Positions 1 through 13,430 of a DNA stretch of 64,000 nucleotides are shown piece after piece. The position numbers and the translations under genes are program-made. Every line of letters begins with the position of its first letter. Position 1 is the first letter of the stretch. The DNA lies in assembly GCF_021462225.1 (NCBI RefSeq), contig NC_061798.1, positions 25,769,320-25,833,319 on the forward strand, given 5' to 3'. The notes under the pieces were generated by a model. It worked only from the letters and a program-made list of their open reading frames with translations, was not told where the DNA came from and ran no database searches. This DNA comes from Girardinichthys multiradiatus (lineage: Eukaryota; Chordata; Actinopteri; Cyprinodontiformes; Goodeidae).

Positions 1-576
1 TCTGATTATCTCTTACCAGCTTCAACCAACATCTCTGCAAAGTCTTTTGGTTGTGTTTTGTGGTTTATACGCATATTTACCAGAGGTTGTTCATCAGAAA
101 CTGTCTCCTTCCCAAACAATGTTGAAATCTAAAAAGAACCTCATTATTGTCATTTTTCTAGCATATACTAACATTGAAATCATTTTTGTTAACTGGAATT
201 TAATTGTGATGTACTTTGATATAGACAGAGATATTGTGGGCTTAATTATTCACAATGGTCCTACTTGAAAAGAAGCACAAAAAGAATTATTATCGTGTAT
301 TACACAATGGGTACTGCATTCATTATTTTACCTACCCCCGTGTGTTTTTTCATTAATTGTGAGTCTATATAATTTTGAACATAAGAAAGTCATAGTAAAA
401 GATCAAAAAGATAAATGTGCTCAAATGTAAACACATTTATCCCAGCATTATATATTAAAACAAACATTACACTACTTGCTGAATCTCTTATTCTTCTTTC
501 TGCAAAGGGTTAGGTTTAGTTTTTCAAGGAGGCAGAATCTTTCTTGGCCAAGGTGTAAGAGCTCTTGTAATGTCCT
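1..576. other. Intergenic, no gene recognised
   Basis: AT-rich sequence with only short open frames lacking any recognisable domain. No repeat or gene seen before the first GGGGGCGCTG motif near 578. Confidence 0.5.
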
Positions 577-2580
577 AGGGGGCGCTGTTGATCCAAACTC
601 CAATGTAATCTAATAGAGCTGTTTAGGGGCTGACAAAGATCAACCATATTCAGTTTGGAGTAATTCGGACCTTTCATATGGAAGCTACACTCATTTGTTT
701 ATTAGTGGGCGGGGCTAAAGTGATGTCATCTATTGACTGTGTCAACATGTCCATCATTAACTCATGATCATGTATGCTACATTCCAAGTGGATCCGATGA
801 TGTATGAGGGAGATATGGCCCTTGAAGTCTCCTAGGGGGCGCTGTTGATCCAAATTCCAATGTAATCCAATAGAGGTGTTTGGGGGCTGACAAAGATCAA
901 CCATATTCAGTTTGGAGTGAATCGGACCACGCGTGTGTAATTTAGAGCCAAACGTATGGCCATGGCATGACATCAGACTTCGCCACGCCGTCATAGCCAC
1001 ACCCTCCAGCCAAACCAGTCACTACTAGACACAAACTTAGACCATCATGTTATCTGTGACTTGGGACAGTTTCATGTTGATTAGGTGGAGGGGATCAAAC
1101 ATGGACCACACTAAGTGAAACATTACACATCCTGTTCTCAGGGGGCGTGGCTTCGATGATGTTAGCATCTGATCAGTGAATATTGTTGAGGCCTAGAGGC
1201 AGATCAATCCCAGAAGGTTTCATGTGTCTGTGACTTTCCTTGTAGGAGCTATATCAATTTCGTGTTTGATGGCGAGAAGTCATAATTTGAGGTGTGGCCA
1301 CGCCCACATGCTTTCATGTATCAAAAAGCTTTTGATATCTTTTGATTTCCAGTGCCTTAAGAGTACACTGAGTGATTTTCAAGTCTCTAAGTCAAAAGCT
1401 GTAGGAGGAGTTCGCTCAGATATGCGGGCTAGAAACGCCCAAAACAGGGTCAAAATGGCAACTTCAATCCAAACTGGCCGACTTCCTGTGGGGTTTGGAC
1501 CAATGCTCCAGAGACTTTATTGTAGGTCCTGAGAAGATACATATGTGTACTAAATTTCACAATCCTCGGTCAAAGCATGGCTTGGGGCTGATTTTTATTT
1601 TTATTTTCTAGGGGGCGCTGTGGACGAAACATGCCACGCCCACCAAATATGTCTTCAGATTTCTTTGGGGGACTAGACTACGATCAATCATATTGATTTT
1701 GGTGCAAATGAGATTATCTATGTGGAAATTAGAGCCAAACGTATGGCCATGGCGTGACGTCCGACTTTGCCGCGGCGCCATGGGCACACCCTTTTATGAA
1801 ACGTCACTGTGCTTCAAATGAAGTCACCCGACACAGTTTCAAGTTGATTGAGTGTAGACAGCCAAATAGCGACCTTTCCCAGTAAAAAAAAGTGACTTCC
1901 TGTTCCCAGGGGGCGTGGCTTTGATGATGTCAGCATATGACCCCATAGGATCGTCGGGAACCCGAAGGTCCTCCTTCATGCCAACTTTGGTGTGATTGAC
2001 GTTTCTTTGGGAAAGTTATTGCATTTTTTCACTTTGGCGTGAACGCCATTTTCGTGCCCTGGCCACGACCCCTAAACATGGCCAAAAACTCACGATTTTG
2101 GTAGCTTTTAATCCCCCATGCCTTAACTCCTTATTGACCAAATATGGAGCCGATAGCTCAAAATCCCTAGGAGGAGTTTGTTACAGTTCGAGGTGAGTGA
2201 AAGTGAAAAACGGCCAAATATTTACCTTTGACCCAAAATGGCCGACTTCCTGTGTATTTTAGGGCATACCCCCAAGAGACTTTTTTTCTTGGTTTGAGGA
2301 GCTCTACTTGTGTGCCAAATTTCAGATCTCTATGACTTACGGTTCGGCCTACCTCACTTTAGGGGGCGCTGTAGAGCTGTTTGGCCACTGACAACGACAT
2401 TAAGGAACAAGAATTTCATGCGGGGGACAATTTTGGGTAAAATCTTGTGAGTTTTCGTGCATGGCAAAGTCCCCAAATTGCCCCGCAAAGACGCAACAGA
2501 AAAAATAAAGAAAGAAAGAAAGAATAAGAAATCCTACGATTATAATAGGCCCTTGCAGTTTTCCTGCTCGGGCCTAATTA
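577..2580. repeat. Diverged tandem array of an unclassified GC-motif repeat
   Basis: The motif AGGGGGCGCTGT or a close variant occurs near 579, 835, 1612 and 2362, and GGGGGCGTGGCTT near 1141 and 1908. Matching landmarks (GCCAAACGTATGGCCATGGC at about 948 and 1735, the GGGGGCGTGGCTT pair, GTAGGAGGAGTT-like at 1402 and 2168, CTTCCTGTG at about 1485 and 2249) are spaced 751-787 bp apart. This points to two diverged units of about 765 bp, preceded by an extra partial copy of the unit start (577-680). The array ends in a purine-rich run and a GC hairpin (2547-2575) followed by AATTA. Such GC-motif repeats are common in fish genomes; I cannot assign a family. Open frames inside it are not convincing genes. 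Confidence 0.7.
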
Positions 2581-4634
2581 ACAAAACAAATTATTTAATA
2601 TGTAAATGTTCTTGCTTGAAACTGAAAAGGAAACTGCTGGTATAACCTTCTTTCTGAATAATATGGATAGAAATAACTAATAATCTGATCATTATAGGGG
2701 CACTTGCAGAACAATGCAATTTCATTCCCATAGTCAGTTGATTCTTGAATATGAAAGAAATGAAATTATGACATCATGGCAAAGGCAACAAATCCCACGC
2801 CAATGCAGTTGAACACTGCAATTCCACACACTTCATTCCGATATACGTGGACTATTAAAACTAGGAGACTTTCAGAAGAGACACACAGACTTCAAAAACC
2901 TGACATGACTTGATGTTGCACAGTTAAATTTCCTCATGTTTAAACTTGCGAGTCATTTGATTTTGAATATGCAAGCACACATGATAGGGAACAGGCTCAC
3001 AGCAGTTTAGCCATCATCAGAAACAGTGAGTCAAGAACGTAGATCACAGGCATCTAGACTCTCTCACAACTTCACTTAGATCAGCTGCATTCCTACCACG
3101 GAAGTAAAGGTAAGAATGCAATGGGTGTTTGAAAGGATGTCATAAATATTTAAAGAACTGTTATTTTTTTGGAAAATTAAGTCAATTTGTAAAACGGTGT
3201 CCTTTTACTGATTATCTAATAGTCATCACCTTTTTCATCAAACACCAAGTTGAAGTGCCATACGAAAAAAAAAACAACATTTGCACACTGATTGGATGTA
3301 GTTTGTGTAAAGGACGCCAAGTGAATGCATCCAGATTAATTACAGATGAGGAAAAACATGGGACAAATATGCATTAGGATTCACTTCAAGGTTTCTTTGC
3401 ATCGCCAATTCACAGATGTCAATATTTGACTATGCAAACTTGTCTGATTGTTGGTTTTCTTGTGGTTTTCTATATTTGATTTGTATGCTCTCTCATTAAG
3501 TTAAAACACAGCAATTAGGAGTTCTGTGTTCATCCCTGAGGCACAGAACATCTCTCTAAACTCTCCCTCCTCCTTCTGTCTTTTCATCTTCATCCATCTC
3601 CCTGTACACCCCATTTCAGCATTTGCTTCATTTCTCCTGACTTAAGCTTTTCTTCCGTAACACTGGTTAGAACATGTGTATTGCACAATCCCTAAAAGTC
3701 TCACAGACACACATAGAACAAACAGTGGCAAATCACATCAGCTGATAAAGTGAAGGGTAGCAGCTCAGGCAGAATGCAAATGTCTGCATCCTTACAGAGA
3801 CAATTCACCTCACAGTGCCCGGGTTTACTCATTGAGTCGCTTTCAGGTCCCACAAGGAACTGGATGGGTGTAATGTACTGTAACAGAGTGAGAACAGCAC
3901 ATTTAAAAAAGTTATTTTAAAGACACCCAAATTTTAATCCAATTTTTTCCCTCTTTCTCGTTTGCCATTGCCTACTGTGTATGGAATACAGAAAGACACC
4001 CAAAATCTTTATCTGGATTTTTCTTTCCTGGTTGATCACCCAAAATCTCATTAATCCTTTAGCTTAAAAACACACACAAAAAATGTACCAAAGTTCATTG
4101 TCTTATCAACATATTAGTTTGATGCTCTCCTTTTTGATCTTGATTAATTTCTCAGATGAAAATATGTTTAAACATTTATCAAATGCCCTCATATGACCTC
4201 TGGGCCTTACAGTCCCTGCTGAATCACACGGCATTATGATTTGCCCGTTGATGAGCTCTGTGTCTGTTTCAGCATGATGCCTGCATACAGGGAGCAGTTT
4301 GTATGGATTTTGGCAGTCTGCCCATCAGTGGATTACTAGGTATGGAAGATAAGGTGCTGTAAAACTGACAAAAGTGAAGCCTATGCCCACCAGAATGATA
4401 TTTCAGTAAACTGAAAAAAATATTAAACTTAACAAAGACATACAGATTCAAGGGTGTGATTTTAGTAACAACGGAAATGTAAACTATGAAAATATGTAAA
4501 ACAACAAATTCCAGTTCTACAGAAAAAAGTAGTGGTTGTTTCAATAAGGTTTTGTGTTACTTTATTTTATACTTTTAGATCTTGTTGATGGCAGCTGTTT
4601 CTGTCTTTTGCATTGCAAAAGTGTTTATATACAA
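2581..4634. other. Intergenic, nothing recognised
   Basis: Two kilobases with only short open frames that have no recognisable motif. No repeat family recognised. Confidence 0.45.
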
Positions 4635-4845
4635 TGTTCTGTATTTTTAGTCACATTGCAACCACAAACCAGTGTATTTTTAGGTTTTCATGTGATATAT
4701 AACACTAAAATCTTAAAACTTTTTGCAAGTAAGAAATTAAAATGTTTGGCATTTCTGAGGTGTATTCAACCCTACTGAGTCAATCCTTTGTTGGATTTAG
4801 GTCTGGATTTGACTGGGCCATTCTAACACATGAATAAGCATTCAG
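4635..4845 (-). mobile_element. Degraded Tc1-like element fragment
   Basis: The left part resembles the subterminal region of a common fish Tc1 family (GTCACATTGCAACCACAAAC-type text near 4650). On the minus strand, about 4780-4830 reads RMAQSNPDLNP, which resembles the third catalytic block (SPDLNPIEN) of Tc1 transposases. The frame is broken just after this block and the rest of the transposase is missing. A dead relic of the same family seems present at 12,280-12,985 and 44,310-44,990. Confidence 0.55.
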
Positions 4846-7483
4846 TGAAAAGAACCAAGACCATGGAGACAGTAAGAAAAATGATGGACCTTCTCCATCT
4901 GCATGCAGCGATATATTTAGTGACCAGACAGACCACCTCCATCTACAGCCCTGCCTGTTTTTCTGGAGGTTCTTTCTGAAAATGTACATTATCAAGCTTT
5001 CTTCTTTCACCGTCCATGTTTGCTATTTGTTTTAAATTGTTGAACATTATCTGGTTATACAGGACCATATTTGTTTATGCTTGTCAGTCAATGAGACCAT
5101 GTCAACAAAGAGATAGATAATCTGTTGCTTTAAGTTATGAGCAGTGATGCCAGATCTATCACAGCTGAACTTGTACCAAATGCCGACCTGTGCAAGATCT
5201 CAGAGTAGTGTCACTGTCCACCACCAGTACTTAACAAAATAAATACAAGGACCGTACCCCCTAACTTTGCTTTATTATTAAATTACTTATAAAGATATCA
5301 CACTGGCATACTGTTCTAACACATTAAACACGTAGTGTTATAAACATTCTGGGGTTGTATGAGCTTTCTCTTAGTGGACTGATTTCTGTTTTGGCTTGCG
5401 ATTCCTAACAAGACAGGTGGAATTCATTTAGATCGTTGAAAAGTAGAGATTTCATCTACAAGCTGAGAACACCAGTCTCTAATCTCCCATCTTGCTGCAC
5501 ATTATGTGTGATTTATTGCTGAGGAAACACAATGGTATGGATGGATAGCAGAGATCTAGTTTCTGTTACAGCCTCGGCACACATCAGCACCCTATTTACT
5601 GTCACTCATGGCATTAAGTGTTACGACTTGAAATAGGATTCCCTCAACACATTGAGTACACCTAATGCAATTTACACAATGTTTCTCTATGACTTGCTGC
5701 TGTGGTAACAAAACCATAAAACCATGCACTAATAACATCTATTTGAATTTAACCAAAGAAATTGTCGCACATATTATTCAGATAGATTTTATCAATATTT
5801 CCACATAAAATTTCAGTTTCAAAGCTAAAAAAAACACCCAGATAAATTGAGGAAATTTTTACCAATTCTGAAAAAAATTAGTTATCCAAAAATGTAGTTA
5901 TCAGTTTTTAGTTATTTTACTCAAATTAAAGTTGTTTCTGTTTCACATTTAGCTTATGTCTGGCAGTTTTGCTGTAGGATTGATGATGTTAGCAAATCTA
6001 GTTAGATAGGAAAAGCTGGAGTACAAAACGATTTGTTCTGGTAGCTTATCATAAGTATTGAATTGTATTTTTTAAGTAATTGGTTTTCAGTTCAGCTTAA
6101 GTTGTTTTTATTTATTTATTTTGTGAGTGAAACTGTGGTAATTTCAGTCGCCAACCAAGAGTCCATGAAGCAGGCGAATCCTTACTCCATTGCTATTGGA
6201 TTGTGTCTGTCTTCTGAAAAGGATTACCGGCACTGGTAAGAGTGAATCAGGTGTTTTAATCCATATTTGCTTAGCAGGAAAATGTACTTTTACATGTAAG
6301 ATTTACGGTCCAGGAGTTGCAAATAATATTAACGCAAAGCATCATCAGTTATGGAGATATTGTGGATAGACATCAATTTTAGACACAACAAGAAGTATTT
6401 GTCAATAAAAATGTTTTTTAATCCACTGAAAATACAAAACATCTGAAAAGTCACCTGCAATCTGCAGTGAGGCAGTTGTCACGGAAGCTGCCAGAAAGAA
6501 CTGCAAGCGGGGTTGCTCTGACTCCCGCAGGACCAAAATTCTAAGACAGTGGGCAGAAATGTGATGTGGAGGACTCCCTGCAGCCCGGCATGTGAGCAAA
6601 CTACGAAAGAGACAGGGGAGAACTTGAGTTGCTCACACGGGGTCCATGCAACCCCTCCAGGACTGCAGGAGGGTTAAGAAACAGCAAAGCATGTACTTAT
6701 GAATTCTGAATTCTGATATAACCAACCTTACAGGTAATTATATATTATTGAAAAGTTTATTTGTTTTACCAACTCACTTCACAAAGTGAACATTTATTCA
6801 GAGAAATTGATATTTCACTCTAACATCCAAAAGATTCTTACACTGTAAAGTAAAATCAAATGTAGGTTTAACATACAGAAGGATATCAGTTACAGTCTGA
6901 GAACTGCAGTCCAAAGCACAAATGCACACTCGAACGGATTCCTCCAGGAACCCATAAAAAAGATACTCTTTAGTTTTGCTTTTACAATGGAGAGGGAAGA
7001 CACTGAGGTAAACCACAGTAGCTGCTACAAAGAAAATTGAGACATAAAGACACCCCAGTGACCTAAAAAAACATAACACAAAACAGCCTCACAAATTTAG
7101 TGGAGCTTTTACCAACTAAAACAAAAAAACAGAAGCACCCGTGCCCAATGCAAAAAGCAAAACTGATTGATCTTGACTATTAGTTTGCCTCAGTTACATA
7201 TGCTCTCATAATTAAAGCTATAATCTGCAGACATATTGTAGCTGAGTAATGTGTCTAGAGAGTGAAGGTTTTTAAGTTGAAACATTTGAAAAGTAAAGCA
7301 AAGGAAACAAAAAACATCACTGTTACTTATAAAGATTAGGCATGACATTATGACCACTGACTAATGCCTGTTGGTGCATATTCTAAACATACCAAGAGTC
7401 AAGGCTAAGTGTTTTGCTACCATCTAGTGGTTATAGTTATGTTCAGTTATGCCTCATTTGGCCAACTTGATTACTAATTAGTT
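4846..7483. other. Intergenic, nothing recognised
   Basis: No exon-like frame, RNA gene or named repeat recognised. A locally GC-richer patch at about 6470-6670 has no recognisable coding content. Confidence 0.4.
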
Positions 7484-7516
<33 letters not shown>

Positions 7517-7537
7517 ATATATAGATATATAGATATA
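7484..7537. repeat. (TA)n/(TG)n with GATATA run
   Basis: A TA dinucleotide run (7484-7506) passes into TG and then TATAGATATA repeats. It directly abuts the left arm of the inverted-repeat element at 7538 and looks like a degenerate, short counterpart of the microsatellite beside the right arm. Confidence 0.85.
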
Positions 7538-9112
<1,575 letters not shown>

Positions 9113-9456
9113 CCTATATAGATATACACACACAGTGAGAAAAGGACTCCGAATGAAGGATTAGACCAGAACAACACTATACATACCAACAACACTGTGT
9201 GTTTGATGATGAAAAGCACAAATAAAGAGCAGATTCAGTAACGCTGACACAAACTTTGTAATGAAAGACATCAGAACACTTCATATTTTTGTTTTCCCCT
9301 GTTTATTGAGTAGTGGATTCAAACACCTCGCATCCGACCTTTCTAAACACATTTAATTACTTCCATTAAGGCTTTTAAATGAACTTTTTCCATGACTTTA
9401 GATCTGGTAAAATCATGTACCAGACACTTTCTAGAAACCTTTAATATGGTACAATG
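9113..9456. other. Intergenic, nothing recognised
   Basis: Only short frames and no recognised repeat between the microsatellite and the SINE target site. Confidence 0.4.
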
Positions 9457-9870
9457 TCTTCCTATGCTGTTATGATAAAATGAGCTGCATGGTGGTGCAG
9501 TTGGTAGCACTGTTGCCTTGCAGCAAGAAGGTCCTGGGTTCAATTCCCAGCCTGGGGTCTTTCTGCATGGAGTTTGCATGTTCTCCCCGTGCATGCGTGG
9601 GTTCTCACCGGGTACTCCGGCTTCCTCCCACAGTCCAAAGACATGCCTGTTAGGTTAATTGGTCACTCTAAATTGCCCTTAGGTGTATGAATGAGTGTGT
9701 GCATGGTTGTTTGTGTGTTGCCCTGTGATGGACTGGTGACCTGTCCAGGGTGTACCCTGCCTCTCACCCATAGACTGCTGGAGATAGGCACCAGCTCCCC
9801 CACAACCCACTATGTAATAAGCGGTAGAAAATGACTGACTGATTTCTTCCTATGCTGTTATGATAAAATG
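9457..9870 (+). mobile_element. tRNA-derived SINE with 26-bp target-site duplication
   Basis: The element body is 9483-9844. Its head is tRNA-like: TGGTGCAGTTGG fits the RNA polymerase III A box and GGTTCAATTCC fits the B box. A body typical of a widespread fish repeat follows (GGAGTTTGCATGTTCTCC and TACTCCGGCTTCCTCCCACA blocks), with a short GACT repeat tail. Bases 9457-9482 and 9845-9870 are identical over 26 bp, a target-site duplication as left by LINE-driven insertion. Related copies are at 38,266-38,645, 45,893-46,119 and 61,500-61,762. SINEs encode no protein. Confidence 0.85.
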
Positions 9871-9957
9871 CTCCTTGTTTAAATATCTGGTATTACATGT
9901 CAAAATGTTCTTTGAATATGACTGATCTTATTTTTTGAGTTTAGAAGTCAAGATATC

Positions 9958-10030
9958 GGGTGTGGCGCTGCTGGCGAACGGGGTTAAATGCCCTGCCCAT
10001 GCATGGAAGCCTTGGTCCTCGACGCAACTT
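9958..10030 (+). mobile_element. Head fragment of a second tRNA-like SINE family
   Basis: The text around GGGGTTAAATGCCCTGCCCATG and CCTTGGTCCTCGACGC resembles the head of a common fish tRNA-like SINE. The likely tail of the same family lies separately at 26,256-26,390. The B box expected next is missing, so the fragment is truncated. Confidence 0.4.
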
Positions 10031-10129
10031 ACTTACAACTTACTTGTCAACTTGCTTTTAAGAAATTGGAATAAATAAAAGGACACTAGTGCTTAAAAAA
10101 TACCTTTAAGAAGTTGAGAAATTGTTTAA

Positions 10130-10345
10130 AATAATCTATACAATAATCTTTGAGGATGAAGTTGTGTCCCAAGTCGACTGCACCATCTGCCGACTTGTTT
10201 GCCTTGTAGGCAAACTGCAGGGGGTCCAGCAGGGGTCCAGCAGGGGGCCTGTGATGTCCTTCAGATGCTTCAACACCAGTGGCTTAAAGGAATTCATGAC
10301 CACAGACATTAGGGCTACAGGGGGTCTGAAAGTAGGGGCGTGGTT
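10130..10345 (-). pseudogene. L2/CR1-type LINE reverse transcriptase fragment
   Basis: Minus-strand translation contains RPPVALMSVVMNSF and VLKHLKDITGPLLDP, which match the conserved N-terminal fingers region of CR1/L2/Rex1-type reverse transcriptases (normally RPV-A-L-T-S-V-V-M-K). The fragment breaks down after this block and lacks the catalytic FADD box. It may belong to the same LINE family as the C-terminal piece at 31,909-32,866. Confidence 0.65.
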
Positions 10346-10403
10346 GGTGTATGGCAATAAGCTGTGTTTGAATAGCTTCTATTCCAAATGTAACCATTTT
10401 TAA

Positions 10404-12279
10404 TGTTCAATTTTGAACAACCAGTGGGATTTAACAGCTGATATGCTTAGTGACATGGTTAATTACAATGAGCAATAAGTAATGAAAGCTAATAACAATG
10501 TATTTCCCTGCATTTGTACTTTCAAAGACTATAGCAACTTGTTCACCCAATGAGGTTCTTCATAAGTTCAAATAACCATTTATTTTTATTGTGGCCATCA
10601 CCACTTTCCCACTCTGAATTGCAGTTTCAGGGGACCTTTTGGTTAATTGGTCCAAATAAAACCTGGAAATTTCAACTTCTGAGTAAAACTGAAAAATGTA
10701 TGTAATTGTTTCCTTCATCCATTTATGCCGTGCCAGTGGTTGTTTTTCTCTTTCTCCTTTTTGTAATTTTTTGACAAAACCCGTCCAAAAACACAAATAA
10801 AGTTTAAATTATGTTGTTAAACAGTTAGCATGGACCTGTTTCACAAAATATTATTTACTGAGGCAATTCATTTTTAAAAAAAGTTTGAGAACCACAACTT
10901 TGGAAGGTTAGATCTTGGAGACTTTGAAAACGGGAGAGCTGCTTCCAGCCAGGGAGCTTTATTTAGAATAGTGAATGTTTTGTATTAAAACCATTTCTCT
11001 TATTTATTGTTTAATGGCATGAGACAACACCCTTTCCAAACTCCTTATCTGATTTATGATCAAGCGTGATGATGGTTTCTGTGTGAGTAATGACTCAGGG
11101 TAATAAACATTCGGAGAGTGAAACAAAACTAAGGAGTCCAATATTAATCAAAACAATCCTCTTCATCTTGCCAGATTTGGTGGTGGAGTATTTGTGCACT
11201 GTAATCTTTGTATTTTCCACAAATTGTTGTTTAAAATACTGCAAGAGTTTTTGTTTTTTTATTCTTTTCTCTACGTATATACAGTGGAGTTTAATTTCTT
11301 CTAGAGCATTTTTCCAACATATGCAACTCAGTTCATTAGTGAGCAAGATTGATAAACCACCAAGACAACAAACAATCAACCATTAGTGAGCTGGCAGTGT
11401 GGTTACTAATATTAATTGTTCATTCTATTAATAGCTCACTGCAATAAACAATCTATTTCATTTGAAGGGTTGATGTTATCATTTGTTAAAATAAATCTCT
11501 TTCATAATGAAACAAAACCTGTTCATTCGTACTTTAGATTAAGCAGAAAGGTAGATAGAAGATACTTTCCTGAAAATAACCATTCATATTTATGAGTTAC
11601 ATTTCTTAATACACTGATACAGTTTAACATAGCCTATTTATTGTTATAAGGTTCTTCATCTAAAATACTAAATTATTCTATATAAAGATAGAGAAATAAT
11701 AATAATGCTTAAAAGAATTCAACAGTGTCACCAAACAGCAAAAAAATATTCATCACTATTGCGTGAACGCTTTTATGACCCAGGTGGTGTTTTCTATATC
11801 AAGGTCAGAAGAGAGAGACAGGGAGGAAGAGAGATAGCAAACTGACTGTGCAGGGAAAGGTTGAATGAGGACATCACCTCTCTTAGCATGTTTACAAATG
11901 CTAATGTATCTCTGTCCACAACGTCTGACACATTGTAGTGCAATTTCAATTACAAACAGCTGCATGTATGTGTGGTGTGGACCCTGAGATTAGATTCAGC
12001 CAGTTTGAATGTTGACGCTCTGCTAAGCACCATTTAGCGTCTATGTGTGTGTGTTTTTTATTTATACTTGTCTGTGGAGGATGCCAAATTTCTTGACTAA
12101 AATCAGATCCAGTAAGGAGTTTGAATCCCACCTGATTTGCTGTGATTCATGCTGGAAAATGATGAAGTTAGCTGAGCGATACTTTCTAAACTCTGCCCTG
12201 CAGGTTCACCTACCTGATCTGCAGCCAACCTATTAACTTAGTCCACCTAAACCCATATGCCGTTAAATGAGAACGTTAA
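10404..12279. other. Intergenic, nothing recognised
   Basis: Only short unrelated frames. No exon-like block or named repeat recognised. Confidence 0.4.
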
Positions 12280-12985
12280 TCAGAGAAGCAGCCAAAAGAC
12301 CCCTGGTAACTGGAAGAGTTGCAGAAATCTGTGTAAAGGTGGCAAGGAAAGCCATAGAAAATCCAATTGTCATCTTGCCACAAGCCAACAGGGACAAGAA
12401 TTTGGTTGGAGTTATTGGAAGATGTATGGAACTAACATTTGAGCAATCATGGAAGGAAACCTGTTAAAGGATGTAAAAGACTTGAAACATTAGCTAAGGT
12501 ACCCCTTCCAGCAGGACAGTAAGGCTTAACATACAATACAATGTATGTTAAGGGTTGCATTGTTTTAAATATTCAAAGCATGTTCATATTTTAGAATGGC
12601 CCAGTCAAAGTCAAAACCTAAATTCAATTGAGAATCTATGGCAAGCCTTAAAAAACAATGTTCACTGATGCTCTTCATCCAATCTCACCAAGATTGGATT
12701 AATGTGCACAGAAGAATGGTCAAAAATGTCAGCCGTCTAGATGGGCATAACTGGTAGAGAATCACCCCAAAAGATTTACAGCTGTAATTCCAATGAAAGG
12801 TGTTTATTTAGATATCGACTTAGGTGCCTTAACACAAATTCATCCACACCCTTTGCCTGTGTGTACATGTAATAGTTTTAAAAAAACAATACATCATTCT
12901 CCTTCTGTGTTGGCCAGTGACATAAAATCCCCATGAGATATGAAGGAGTTTGTAGTTGCAACAAGACAAAATGTGAAAGAATTCA
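12280..12985 (+). pseudogene. Degraded Tc1-like transposase remnant
   Basis: Plus-strand reading at about 12,593-12,652 gives [20 protein letters not shown], the third catalytic block of a Tc1 transposase (consensus WPSQSPDLNPIENLW) with the Glu kept but the PD changed. Upstream text (GTTAATCAGAGAAGCAGCCA, GGAAGGAAACCTGTTAAAGG) and downstream subterminal text (GACATAAAATCCCCATGAGA, ACAAGACAAAATGTG) follow the usual order of this fish Tc1 family, with large internal deletions. Inactive. Confidence 0.7.
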
Positions 12986-13081
12986 ATTGGAATGAGTAAG
13001 AACCTGTATAATGTTTGGATGAAGACCAGCTTTTGTTTCCTGCTTTTTAACCTATTTAATGTGAAATGACATCAATAATGT

Positions 13082-13430
13082 GGAGCTAAATTGGGGTCAT
13101 AAAGTTTGTTCAAGCAAAAAAAAATTTGAACCTGCAAAATAAAAGTTTGTCCAAAAGAAAAACATTTGAACCTGAAAAATTATTTTGAACCTCCCTCCAA
13201 AAAATTTGAAAACTGGGAAAAAACGTTTTGCAGCTGAAAAAAACCAACAAATGTGGCAGTGGAAAAAGGTGTTCAAAATACTTTTCAGATTCATGTTTTT
13301 TTCGCCCTGTTTTGGCGTGGGGGGCGGGCCTCAGATCACGGGGGTGCGGAATCATGACTGACAGCTCAACACAGCGGCTGAACAACATATTCGCAGCTGT
13401 TGTATCCAGGGACCGTGGGAACTGGAATTA
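13082..13430 (+). repeat. Unclassified interspersed repeat, left copy
   Basis: This block (GAGCTAAATTGGGG at one end, AACTGGAATTA at the other, TTTGAACCTG-type internal repeats between) is the reverse complement of 25,231-25,577 with moderate divergence and small gaps. A further piece of the same repeat seems to sit at about 19,250-19,330, matching 24,945-25,005 inverted. The left copy was therefore probably split by the Tc1 and retroviral sequences now between them. No coding potential. Confidence 0.7.

Noticed and set aside
1224..1532. 102-residue frame in the GC-motif repeat
   Set aside because: It lies wholly within a non-coding repeat and is not conserved in the second unit.
9484..9545. 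A functional tRNA gene
   Set aside because: A and B boxes are present, but no cloverleaf can be drawn and the sequence continues into a SINE body; three related copies exist.
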